Of a stretch of 15,235 bases of DNA, positions 7,368-14,495 are shown piece after piece. The position numbers and the translations under genes were made by a program. Every line of letters starts with the position of its first letter. The first letter of the stretch is position 1. Under the pieces are notes generated by a model. The model saw only the letters and a program-made list of their open reading frames with translations, ran no database searches and was not told the DNA's origin. The stretch is taken from the NCBI GenBank assembly GCA_002385265.1, contig DGDD01000004.1, positions 1 to 15,235 on the forward strand, read 5' to 3'. This stretch comes from Chitinophagaceae bacterium UBA3961. Its GTDB lineage: Bacteria > Bacteroidota > Bacteroidia > Chitinophagales > Chitinophagaceae.

Positions 7368-9044
7368 TTATAAATTACCTTTTTTCAATTCACTTACCGC
7401 ATAATCTGCAGCGCGTGCTGTAAATGCCATGTAAGTGAGAGATGGGTTTTGACAAGCCGCAGAAGTCATGAAACTTCCGTCTGTTACAAATACATTCTTT
7501 GCATCCCATACTTGGTTCCACTTGTTAAGAACCGATGTTTTAGGATCGTGGCCCATACGTGCCGTACCCATTTCGTGGATACCGCGACCAGGTGTACCAT
7601 CGCCATCGAACGCTTGAACATTTTTCAAACCGGCTGCTTCCAACATTTCTTGCGCATCGTCTTTCATGTCTTTGCGCATTTTCAATTCGTTCTCTTTCAA
7701 TTCACAATCAAATGCCAACACATTCAAGCCCCACTTATCTTTTTTGGATTTATCGAGTGTTACTTTATTCTCATGATAAGGAAGAATTTCACCGAAACCA
7801 CCCATACCAAATTGCCATGGTCCTGGTTCTAACAATTCTTCTTTGAATTCTGCGCCAATGGTAAATTCAGCAATTTCACGACCCCAGCCTGTTCTGCTCG
7901 CTCCTCCTTGATATCCAAAACCGCGCAAATAATCGCGTTTGTCTCCAAAGAAGTTGCGATAACGAGGAATGTATACTCCATTTGCTCTACGGCCATATGT
8001 ATATCTGTCTTCGTAACCTTCAAAAGAACCAAAAGCGTATACGCCTAGGTGATGGTCCATTAAATTGTGACCCAACTCACCACTGCTACTTCCTAAACCA
8101 CCCTCCCACACATCGGTAGCGGAGTTCATCATAATCCAAGTTGAGTTTAAAGTAGATGCATTTAAGAAGATGATCTTTGCTTTATACTCGTAGGTTTTAT
8201 TTGTTTCTGCATCCAGCACTTCAACACCGGTTGCTTTCTTAGTGTCTTTGTCATAAAGCACTTTAGTAACAATACTCCATGGACGAAGTGTAAGATTTCC
8301 TGTTTTTTCTGCGGCAGGTAAAGTAGCCGATTGGGTACTGAAATAACCGCCGAAAGGACAACCGTACCAACATTTATCGCGGAACTGACATTGACGATCA
8401 TTCAAAGGAACAGTGGCGTGCGCGCAACGTCCGATGATCATTTTGCGAATTCCTTTATAGTGTTGCTTAATTCGAGCTGCTACATCTTTCTCAACGCAGG
8501 TCATGTCCATCGGAGGTAAGAATTCGCTATCCGGTAATTCGGGAAGTCCTTCTTTAGAACCACTGATTCCGGCGAATTTTTCAACATAGCTGTACCATTG
8601 TTCCAGTTCTTTGTAGCGTACCGGCCAGTCAACTGCAATTCCTTGTTTAGCATTCTCTTCAAAATACAAATCGCTCCATCTATAAGACTGACGGCCCCAC
8701 ATCAAGGAACGTCCACCTACGTGGTAACCACGGAACCAATCGAATCTTTTAATTTCAGTATAGGGAGAATCTTTATCACTTGCCCACCAATCGAGGTTGC
8801 GTTCGTTCAATGGATAGTCTCTCTTCAACACCGGATAATTGTTGATCATTTCTTGGGTTCTTTGTCCGCGATGGGGATAGTCCCATGCTTCTTTATTTGC
8901 TTCCAAATAATCAACTTTGTGTTTGATATCTTTTCCTCTTTCGAGCATCAATACCTTGAGTCCTTTTTCGGTTAACTCTTTGGCAGCCCAGCCACCACTG
9001 ATTCCGGAACCAACGACGATTGCGTCATAAACATTCTCAGCCAT
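7368..9044 (-). CDS. GMC family FAD/Fe-S dehydrogenase, paralog 4
   Basis: A 558-residue GMC protein, the shortest of the four because it lacks the N-terminal tail: the Rossmann strand starts at residue 5 (VYDAIVVGSGISGG). The Cys219/Cys225/Cys229 cluster (CQFRDKC then WYGC) is kept, as are His490 in HEMGTARMG and Asn533 in NPSLTYMAFTARAA. It shares the PVLKRDYPLNE, WWASDKD and GYHVGGRSLMWGRQSYRWSD segments with paralog 3. It is the first GMC gene in the array and follows the Tat-exported hydroxypyruvate-isomerase-like gene after 72 bases; a hairpin follows its stop. There is no signal peptide, so export would depend on the Tat small subunit about 5.3 kb downstream in the same transcription direction. 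It is a likely sugar or glycoside dehydrogenase; the exact substrate cannot be read. Confidence 0.92.
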   Translation of the reverse strand: MAENVYDAIVVGSGISGGWAAKELTEKGLKVLMLERGKDIKHKVDYLEANKEAWDYPHRGQRTQEMINNYPVLKRDYPLNERNLDWWASDKDSPYTEIKRFDWFRGYHVGGRSLMWGRQSYRWSDLYFEENAKQGIAVDWPVRYKELEQWYSYVEKFAGISGSKEGLPELPDSEFLPPMDMTCVEKDVAARIKQHYKGIRKMIIGRCAHATVPLNDRQCQFRDKCWYGCPFGGYFSTQSATLPAAEKTGNLTLRPWSIVTKVLYDKDTKKATGVEVLDAETNKTYEYKAKIIFLNASTLNSTWIMMNSATDVWEGGLGSSSGELGHNLMDHHLGVYAFGSFEGYEDRYTYGRRANGVYIPRYRNFFGDKRDYLRGFGYQGGASRTGWGREIAEFTIGAEFKEELLEPGPWQFGMGGFGEILPYHENKVTLDKSKKDKWGLNVLAFDCELKENELKMRKDMKDDAQEMLEAAGLKNVQAFDGDGTPGRGIHEMGTARMGHDPKTSVLNKWNQVWDAKNVFVTDGSFMTSAACQNPSLTYMAFTARAADYAVSELKKGNL

Positions 9045-9116
9045 ATTAATTCTTTGATGGGTTTACAATAGTTAGTACTAATTCTTTAATGAATCCTAAT
9101 TTATTAAATGATTCGA

Positions 9117-10007
9117 TTATACATCGCAAATTTGAACTGCTTTTTGAAGAGCGGCTAATTGTTGGGCTTGATCATTGCTGGTAGGAATGAATTCTTGCGC
9201 AACATATCCTTTGTATCCTAGGTCCAGTATGGCTTTCATGATAGCCGGGTAGTAGAGCTCTTGACTTTCGTCAATTTCACGACGACCGGGAACGCCTCCT
9301 GTATGAATGTGACCAATATAGTCTTTATAAGTGCGAATGGTTCTGATCACATCTCCTTCATCTATTTGCATGTGATAGATGTCGTAAAGTAGTTTGAAGT
9401 TGGGCGATCCAATTCGTTTTGCAAGTTCAACACCCCATGCTGTTTTATCACACTGGTAATCTTTATGATCCACTTTGCTGTTCAATAATTCCATAACAAT
9501 GGTTACGCCGTGTTGCTCCGCGGTACTCATGATCTTCTTCAACCCGTCACTACAGTTTTTCCAACCGGTTTCATCGTCTTTACCTCTACGACTGCCACTG
9601 AAGCAAATCAGGTTTTTATACCCTGCTTTTGCAACCAGAGGAATCATATCGAGGTAATTTTGGATAAGTTTTGAATGAAAATTAGTGTCATTCCATCCAT
9701 CTACAAGGTTAATTTCTGCTCCATTGCACATCGTTGATATAAGGTTGTACTTTTTTAACGTTGGCCATTCTGAGGGGCCTACTAAGTCAATTCCAATCAA
9801 TCCAATCTTTTTGCCTTCCGCGCACAATGTTTCCAATGGAATATTTCCATAGCACCAACGACAGGCGGAGTGCTGAATATTACCTTTCAATGTTGTGGAG
9901 TTTGATGTTTCATTTGAGAAAGAACCCAATACTGTAGTGGCGCCAATGGCCGCCGTTCCGGCTACGAGATTCTTCAATGCATTGCGGCGAGACTGATTTG
10001 TAGGCAT
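9117..10007 (-). CDS. Tat-exported hydroxypyruvate isomerase-like TIM-barrel protein
   Basis: I chose the ATG at 10007 (296 residues). The frame stays open to an upstream ATG at 10064, but that extension would be translated from a terminator hairpin and would bury the Tat signal. From 10007 the protein starts MPTNQSRRNALKNLVAG and continues to VLGSF, a twin-arginine signal without a lipobox cysteine, so a soluble periplasmic protein is expected. The mature part resembles the hydroxypyruvate isomerase (Hyi) branch of the AP_endonuc_2 superfamily. Probable metal ligands are Glu173 (VMELLNS), Asp209 (LYDIYHMQ), His235 (GHIHTGG) and Glu272 (AQEFIP). It heads the minus-strand cluster that continues into the GMC array. 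The true substrate is probably a keto sugar rather than hydroxypyruvate, judged from location and neighbours; this is inference. Confidence 0.9.
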   Translation of the reverse strand: MPTNQSRRNALKNLVAGTAAIGATTVLGSFSNETSNSTTLKGNIQHSACRWCYGNIPLETLCAEGKKIGLIGIDLVGPSEWPTLKKYNLISTMCNGAEINLVDGWNDTNFHSKLIQNYLDMIPLVAKAGYKNLICFSGSRRGKDDETGWKNCSDGLKKIMSTAEQHGVTIVMELLNSKVDHKDYQCDKTAWGVELAKRIGSPNFKLLYDIYHMQIDEGDVIRTIRTYKDYIGHIHTGGVPGRREIDESQELYYPAIMKAILDLGYKGYVAQEFIPTSNDQAQQLAALQKAVQICDV

Positions 10008-10047
10008 ACAGCAATAGTTGATAAGATGGAAGGGTAAATTACTAAAG

Positions 10048-10080
10048 AAAAAAACATCACCCATAAAATAGGTGATGTTT
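10048..10080 (-). terminator. Rho-independent terminator of the MFS permease gene
   Basis: Bases 10052-10061 pair with 10071-10080 (10-bp stem, 9-base loop). On the minus strand the stem runs into a T tract. It lies 76 bases beyond the permease stop and 40 bases before the ATG at 10007, so it isolates the permease from the dehydrogenase cluster. A promoter for that cluster should then lie within about 10008-10050 or overlap the hairpin, but I see no convincing TAnnTTTG match there. Confidence 0.85.
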
Positions 10081-10156
10081 AACGAAAAAAATTATTTAGT
10101 GTAACGAACAGTTGTTTTGAACTGGTATTATTTTAACAAAGACTGATAGTATTTTA

Positions 10157-11407
10157 TCAGGCTGCTTTCGTCTTTGATTTCATGAAGAAGTACAAACCGG
10201 CAAATGCAACAGTTAAAATAATTGGAATCACCAATGTTGCATTGATAATTTCCGGACCTGCTGCTTTCTTCGCCGCGTCTACTGCTTCTGCAGAAGCATT
10301 TGCTGCGTCAGAACCAAGCTTAGAGTTTACGATGTTATCATAGAATTTACCCATGAAAATCATATAAACAGAAACGGCAAACATTCCTGCACCGCCCATT
10401 AAATTCAATCCAACGGCGCCGGTTTTAGGTAAGTTTTCAGCCACGAAACCGAGCATGTTTGGCCAGAAATAACAAACTCCTAATCCAAAGATCAACGCTC
10501 CAACGAACACGGTGTTTCCTGTAGCGTGGCCTAGAATATACAAACCAACCGCAGAAAGCGCTGCTGAAATCAACAACACACCTGTGGTAGAAAGTTTGTG
10601 AACCACCGGTTCTGCTAGTCCGCGACCAATTACCATTACTCCGGTAGAAATAGTAAGAATGAGAAGGGCATTGTCTGTAACCGATTTCAATAATACCTCG
10701 ATCCACTGACCGGTAAACAATTCAGTAATAGCGGTACCGAACATTAGAACGATCATTAATATGAAAAGTGGGTTGCCTAAAGACTTATACATTTCTGAAG
10801 AGGAAACACCTGATGCAACTCTCTCTGTTACCGGAAAATCGAGTTTGAAAAACAAATAGCCATACAATACAGTTGGAACCAACATTACGGCTACTAATAC
10901 TTTCCAGTTAGAAAGAACGTGGGTTGCTGCATCTGTTTGTCCAAAGAAATATACAATTAGAGTTCCAATTACAATTCCACCGGGGAACCACAAATGAAAG
11001 TGATTGAGTTTGATAGCTTTCTTTTCTGTGTAAAGAGCTGTAACCAGTGGGTTACAAGCAGCTTCTACCGTACCATTGCCCATTCCAATAAAGAGTGTTG
11101 AAATAAACAATCCGGTAAATCCTGAAGCGGTAATGGTTAGAATGATCCCTGCAAGGTGAAGTACAAAAGCACCTACAAGCAGTTTCTTCATTCCTATAAT
11201 ATCTACTAAAAATCCGCCTAAAATTACTGCGAGAGGAAAGCCCCAAAAAGCAGTACTTGTGATGATACTCGCATCTTCTTGCGACAAATTGAAATCAACT
11301 TTCCAGGTACCCAATAATCCTGCACGGATACCAAAAGACAAAGACGTAACTAACAGAGCTAAACAGCTTGCAATGAACAGCTGGTTTCGGTTAATGTTGG
11401 CTTGCAT
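10157..11407 (-). CDS. MFS sugar-type permease (FucP-like)
   Basis: A 416-residue, strongly hydrophobic protein with roughly twelve predicted membrane segments and the usual MFS layout. After helices 2 and 3 there is a GMGNGTVEAACNPLVTALY segment (108-126), with Glu115 and Asn119-Pro120. This resembles the conserved ETAxNP region of the FucP-type proton-coupled sugar symporters. HLWFPGGIVIG (138-148) corresponds to the following helix. The C-terminal loop (about 370-393) is Ala/Ser-rich and is followed by a last hydrophobic helix and a basic tail. It is transcribed divergently from the Gfo/Idh/MocA oxidoreductase and ends at its own terminator. In context it would import the product of periplasmic oxidation or cleavage, such as a mono- or keto-sugar. 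Superfamily is certain; substrate is inference. Confidence 0.9.
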   Translation of the reverse strand: MQANINRNQLFIASCLALLVTSLSFGIRAGLLGTWKVDFNLSQEDASIITSTAFWGFPLAVILGGFLVDIIGMKKLLVGAFVLHLAGIILTITASGFTGLFISTLFIGMGNGTVEAACNPLVTALYTEKKAIKLNHFHLWFPGGIVIGTLIVYFFGQTDAATHVLSNWKVLVAVMLVPTVLYGYLFFKLDFPVTERVASGVSSSEMYKSLGNPLFILMIVLMFGTAITELFTGQWIEVLLKSVTDNALLILTISTGVMVIGRGLAEPVVHKLSTTGVLLISAALSAVGLYILGHATGNTVFVGALIFGLGVCYFWPNMLGFVAENLPKTGAVGLNLMGGAGMFAVSVYMIFMGKFYDNIVNSKLGSDAANASAEAVDAAKKAAGPEIINATLVIPIILTVAFAGLYFFMKSKTKAA

Positions 11408-11545
11408 ATCGTGTTGTTTTGTTTTGTGAACGTGAATATATATTTTATGGAACTAACACTTGTTTATAAAACGGAGCAGTATACATATTTTTACGAGTGG
11501 ATAAATGTATATTATTTTATCTTATTTTACTACTCGTTTTTTTAT

Positions 11546-11553
11546 TAGGTTTG
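11546..11553 (+). promoter_or_regulatory. Candidate Bacteroidota -7 promoter element for the Gfo/Idh-isomerase unit
   Basis: TAGGTTTG matches the Bacteroidota TAnnTTTG -7 consensus and lies 41 bases before the ATG at 11595. I do not see a good TTTG -33 box at the usual spacing, so this is a partial match. It fits the preferred start at 11595, because the upstream in-frame ATG at 11505 would lie before the transcript begins. Confidence 0.45.
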
Positions 11554-11594
11554 TGATCTTCATACACCTTTTTCAAATCACTAATTGCTTTCAC

Positions 11595-12761
11595 ATGAAT
11601 AGAAAACTTAGAATGGGAATGGTAGGTGGTGGTAAAGATGCATTCATCGGAGCCATTCATCGCCATGCAGCATTTATGGACGGTTTAGTAGAACTGTCTT
11701 GCGGTGCGTTGAGTATCAATCCGGAAATTGCAGTGGCTTCGGGCAAGTCTTTGTTTTTGCCGGAAGATCGAATTTATTTGACCTATGAAGAAATGATTAA
11801 GAAAGAGGCAGCATTGCCTGCCGATAAAAGAATCGACTTCATTACCATTGTTACTCCCAATTTTGCGCATTTCGCACCGGCAATGATGGCTTTAGATCAT
11901 GGTTTTCACGTGGTGATTGAAAAGCCGATAACTTTTACAATTGAAGAAGCCAAGCAGTTAAAACAGAAAGTAGAAGAAACCGGCTTATTGCTTTGTTTAA
12001 CGCATACTTATTCAGGATACCCAATGGTAAAGCAAGCCAAGGCAATGTTTGCCGGAGGTGCTTTTGGAGCCATTCGTAAAGTTTGGGTAGAATATCCTCA
12101 AGGATGGTTGAGTAAACTTTCTGAAAGAGAAGGAAATGCACAAGCTGCTTGGAGAACCGATCCGAAGAAGAGTGGTAAGAGCGGATGTATGGGTGATATT
12201 GGAACCCACGCAGCCCACTTAGCAGAATACATTACGGGTGCAAAAATCACCAAAATTTGTGCAGACTTAAACGTGATGGTTCCGGGCCGTATGTTAGACG
12301 ATGACGGAAACGTATTGTTGAAATTCGATAACGGAGCAGCGGGTGTACTCATGGCTTCACAGGTAGCAGCCGGTGAAGAAAACGCACTCAAGATTCGTGT
12401 ATATGGCGAGAAAGGTGGTATTGAATGGGCGCAACACGAGCCGAATACTTTGTTGGTAAAATGGTTGGATCAACCTACTCAAATATTGAGAGCCGGTGGT
12501 AACTATGGTGATCGATTGAGCAGTTTTGCAACTCACAACTGCCGCACTCCGGGAGGTCACCCGGAAGGCTACTTGGAAGCTTTCGGCAACATCTACCGAA
12601 ATTTTGCTTTAAGCCTTGCAGCAAGAATTGACGGAACTACTGCTACACCTGAAATGCAAGACTTCCCTAAAGTTGATGAAGGCATTAGAGGTATGGCTTT
12701 TATAGACAATGTGGTTGCGTCTTCACAATCAGATGCAAAATGGTACGATCATACGATTTAA
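11595..12761 (+). CDS. Gfo/Idh/MocA family NAD(P)-dependent oxidoreductase
   Basis: I chose the ATG at 11595 (388 residues). The in-frame extension to 11505 adds 30 Phe/Ile-rich residues from AT-rich intergenic DNA, ahead of a likely promoter. The N-terminal dinucleotide fold begins MGMVGGGKDAFIG (7-19), and VVIEKPITF (106-114) holds the family's EKP signature with Lys110. The C-terminal substrate domain has GDIGTHAAHLAEY (200-212), with the conserved Asp and His residues of the active site. There is no signal peptide, so it is cytoplasmic. These enzymes oxidise or reduce sugar and inositol hydroxyl/keto groups, and several act at C3 of sugars. Beside an isomerase-like gene and a DUF1080 gene it may reduce an imported keto sugar, or form one. 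The direction is not decidable here. Family call is secure. Confidence 0.93.
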   Translation: MNRKLRMGMVGGGKDAFIGAIHRHAAFMDGLVELSCGALSINPEIAVASGKSLFLPEDRIYLTYEEMIKKEAALPADKRIDFITIVTPNFAHFAPAMMALDHGFHVVIEKPITFTIEEAKQLKQKVEETGLLLCLTHTYSGYPMVKQAKAMFAGGAFGAIRKVWVEYPQGWLSKLSEREGNAQAAWRTDPKKSGKSGCMGDIGTHAAHLAEYITGAKITKICADLNVMVPGRMLDDDGNVLLKFDNGAAGVLMASQVAAGEENALKIRVYGEKGGIEWAQHEPNTLLVKWLDQPTQILRAGGNYGDRLSSFATHNCRTPGGHPEGYLEAFGNIYRNFALSLAARIDGTTATPEMQDFPKVDEGIRGMAFIDNVVASSQSDAKWYDHTI

Positions 12762-12768
12762 TATAACT

Positions 12769-12802
12769 ACAGGGGTTCCTTTGGAACTCCTGTTTTAATT
12801 TT
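12769..12802 (+). terminator. Terminator-like hairpin between Gfo/Idh and isomerase genes
   Basis: Bases 12769-12779 pair with 12783-12793 (11 bp including one G-U) over a 3-base loop, followed by TTTTAATTTT. It sits 8 bases after the oxidoreductase stop and ends 10 bases before the next ATG at 12812. That leaves no room for a promoter between them, so it more likely acts as a partial terminator, attenuator or 3'-stabilising stem than a full stop. Confidence 0.7.
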
Positions 12803-12811
12803 CACTTGTTT

Positions 12812-13864
12812 ATGAATACAATTAAAGGCCCCGGAATTTTCCTGGCGCAATTTATGGGCGATACAGCGCCGTTCAATTCTTTAAAGTCTATTTGCCAATG
12901 GGCAAGAAGTCTCGGTTTTGTTGGGGTGCAAATCCCTAGTTGGGACCCTCGCTGCATCGATCTTCAAAAAGCAGCAGAAAGTAAAACCTATGCCGATGAA
13001 ATTAAAGGCATCGTAAATAGTTGTGGTTTAGAAATCACAGAACTAAGCACACACCTTCAAGGTCAATTAGTTGCCGTGCATCCGGCTTACGATACTTTGT
13101 TCGACGGTTTTGCTCCTGAAGCAGTTCGTGGCAATCCAAAAGCCAGAACCGAATGGGCCGTTCAACAATTAAAATATGCAGCCAAAGCTTCTCAAAACCT
13201 TGGCCTTAATGCTCACGCTACCTTTAGTGGGGCTTTATTGTGGCCAACTGTATACCCCTGGCCTCAGCGTCCGGCTGGTTTGGTAGAAACAGGATTCAAA
13301 GAGCTTGCGAACCGTTGGTTGCCAATTTTGAACGTATTTGATGAAAACGGAGTTGACCTATGTTACGAAGTTCACCCGGGTGAAGATCTCCACGATGGTG
13401 TGAGCTATGAACTCTTCTTAAAACACACAAACAACCACCCTCGTGCTTGTTTGTTGTACGATCCCTCGCACTTTGTATTGCAATGCTTAAACTACTTAGA
13501 ATATATCGATATCTACCACGAACGAATTCGCATGTTCCATGTTAAAGATGCTGAGTTCAATCCAACCGGAAGACAAGGTGTTTATGGCGGCTATCAAGGA
13601 TGGGTTGATAGAGCCGGACGATTCCGCAGCTTGGGCGATGGTCAAGTTGATTTCAAAGGCGTTTTCAGCAAACTAACTCAATACAATTATAAAGGTTGGG
13701 CAGTTATGGAATGGGAATGCGCTTTGAAGCATCCGGAAGATGGAGCAGCTGAAGGTGCTGTTTTTATCAAGAACAATATCATAAGAGTAACAGAAAAAGC
13801 GTTTGATGACTTCGCCGGTACCGGAAGCGATGAAAATTTCAATCGCTCCGTATTGGGTTTGTAA
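12812..13864 (+). CDS. Cytoplasmic sugar phosphate isomerase/epimerase (TIM-barrel) family protein
   Basis: I start at the ATG at 12812 (350 residues); a TTG six bases earlier is also in frame but there is no reason to prefer it. The TIM barrel of the AP_endonuc_2 superfamily shows likely metal and substrate residues in CYEVHPGED (184-192: Glu186, His188), LLYDPSHF (214-221: Asp217, His220), MFHVKDAEF (241-249: His243, Asp246) and AVMEWE (297-302: Glu300). It has no signal peptide, unlike the other two TIM-barrel proteins of this window. It follows the Gfo/Idh/MocA gene on the same strand. Pairs of these two families are a recurring unit in sugar and inositol catabolism. It probably isomerises, epimerises or hydrates a keto sugar in the cytoplasm. 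Substrate unknown; family assignment strong. Confidence 0.92.
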   Translation: MNTIKGPGIFLAQFMGDTAPFNSLKSICQWARSLGFVGVQIPSWDPRCIDLQKAAESKTYADEIKGIVNSCGLEITELSTHLQGQLVAVHPAYDTLFDGFAPEAVRGNPKARTEWAVQQLKYAAKASQNLGLNAHATFSGALLWPTVYPWPQRPAGLVETGFKELANRWLPILNVFDENGVDLCYEVHPGEDLHDGVSYELFLKHTNNHPRACLLYDPSHFVLQCLNYLEYIDIYHERIRMFHVKDAEFNPTGRQGVYGGYQGWVDRAGRFRSLGDGQVDFKGVFSKLTQYNYKGWAVMEWECALKHPEDGAAEGAVFIKNNIIRVTEKAFDDFAGTGSDENFNRSVLGL

Positions 13865-13866
13865 AG

Positions 13867-13874
13867 TACATTTG
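13867..13874 (+). promoter_or_regulatory. Candidate -7 promoter element for the cytochrome c gene
   Basis: TACATTTG fits TAnnTTTG and begins just past the stop of the isomerase gene, 33 bases before the cytochrome ATG at 13908. No convincing -33 TTTG is seen at the standard distance. It may give the cytochrome independent transcription in addition to readthrough. Confidence 0.4.
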
Positions 13875-13907
13875 TAATTGAAATCTAAGAACATAAAAAT
13901 AAAGAAA

Positions 13908-14294
13908 ATGAAAAAGTTATTATTTGTAATGAGTGCGGCTGTATTACTGTATGCTTGTGGCGGAAGTGAAGCTGCTAAACCTGAAGAAAAGAAAGAAGAA
14001 GCGTCTGCACAAACAGCATCTGTTAGTAGTGCCGACGAAAAAGCGTTGGAATTAATCGGTTCTAAGGGATGTACCGCTTGTCACGCTATTGATAAAAAAG
14101 TGATCGGACCCGCATACATCGATGTTTCTAAAAAATACGAATCAAGTCCTGCTCAAATTGATTCGCTCGCAACAAAAGTAATCAAAGGAGGCAAAGGCGT
14201 TTGGGGTGAGGTTATGATGACTCCAAACAACGTAACCCCGGAAGAAGCAAAAGAGATGGTTACTTACATCCTGAACTTAAAAAATGCAAAATAA
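13908..14294 (+). CDS. Monoheme class I cytochrome c lipoprotein
   Basis: I start at the ATG at 13908 (128 residues) because MKKLLFVMSAAVLLYAC is a complete lipoprotein signal with the lipidated Cys17. An upstream TTG at 13878 would add a charged leader. A flexible Ala/Glu/Lys-rich linker (18-43) precedes the heme domain: CTACH at 55-59 binds heme, and Met104 in VMMTPNNVT is the probable axial ligand (Met103 is the alternative). PEEAKEMVTYILNL is the usual C-terminal helix. The domain is about 85 residues, normal for a small cytochrome c-551/552 type. Anchored by lipid on a flexible tether, it is a natural electron acceptor for the lipoprotein-tethered FAD/Fe-S dehydrogenases encoded 5-12 kb away. 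That pairing is inference; a role in general respiration is possible. Confidence 0.95.
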   Translation: MKKLLFVMSAAVLLYACGGSEAAKPEEKKEEASAQTASVSSADEKALELIGSKGCTACHAIDKKVIGPAYIDVSKKYESSPAQIDSLATKVIKGGKGVWGEVMMTPNNVTPEEAKEMVTYILNLKNAK

Positions 14295-14295
14295 A

Positions 14296-14330
14296 AACGA
14301 GGGCCGCTTAAACAGCGGCCTTTGTTTTTA
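14296..14330 (+). terminator. Rho-independent terminator of the cytochrome c gene
   Basis: GGCCGCT (14302-14308) pairs perfectly with AGCGGCC (14314-14320) over a 5-base loop, with flanking A/T pairs and the tail TTTGTTTTTA. It lies right after the stop at 14294. The next gene (14496) must have its own promoter in the following 165 bases; TTAATTTG at 14422-14429 is a near match to the -7 consensus but not a convincing one. Confidence 0.9.
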
Positions 14331-14495
14331 AAAAGATTCGTTAAGTGGGCTATTAATTGTTAAAGTCGTTTTTTCTCAATCCACTTATCAAACTTTAAGC
14401 AAAACATTCTCGTCTATTCCGTTAATTTGTTGCAAACAACATCGAACAAATCTATTATTGTAGTTTTTACATTTAAATTGAATAAAATCATAAGC

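Larger units (their letters stand above)
2089..9044 (-). repeat. Tandem array of four GMC dehydrogenase paralogs
   Basis: Four consecutive same-strand genes encode homologous GMC proteins of 558-577 residues. They share the FAD motif, the C-x5-C-x3-C cluster, HEMG and NPSLTYMA, and nearly the same C terminus (AVEELKKGNL or close variants). The DNA encoding the C-terminal tail keeps an identical 14-base word (ccttttttcaattc on the plus strand) at 2099, 3842, 5583 and 7378. Elsewhere the copies are clearly diverged, so this is an old duplication array, not a recent amplification. Confidence 0.9.

Noticed and set aside
2099..7391. Regularly spaced 14-base repeats considered as a CRISPR or integration-site array
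   Set aside because: The spacing of about 1.7-1.8 kb equals the length of the duplicated genes and the word lies inside each coding end.
7449..7832. Plus-strand 127-residue reading frame antisense to GMC paralog 4
   Set aside because: It is a shadow of the conserved GMC coding sequence: similar antisense frames recur at the same place in the other paralogs, which follows from codon bias, and the protein is a Cys/His/Phe-rich non-domain sequence.
11505..11594. N-terminal extension of the Gfo/Idh/MocA protein from ATG 11505
   Set aside because: The 30 extra residues are Phe/Ile-rich, come from AT-rich intergenic DNA and precede a probable promoter element; the dinucleotide fold starts right after the ATG at 11595.
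12098..12391. Antisense 97-residue reading frame inside the Gfo/Idh/MocA gene
   Set aside because: It is fully covered by a well-supported gene on the other strand and shows no recognisable domain.
13878..13907. TTG start for the cytochrome c gene
   Set aside because: It would place ten polar, Lys-rich residues before a complete lipoprotein signal peptide that begins at ATG 13908.
14422..14429. TTAATTTG as promoter of the DUF1080 gene
   Set aside because: It misses one consensus base and has no TTTG at the expected upstream distance, so it is too weak to list as a feature.
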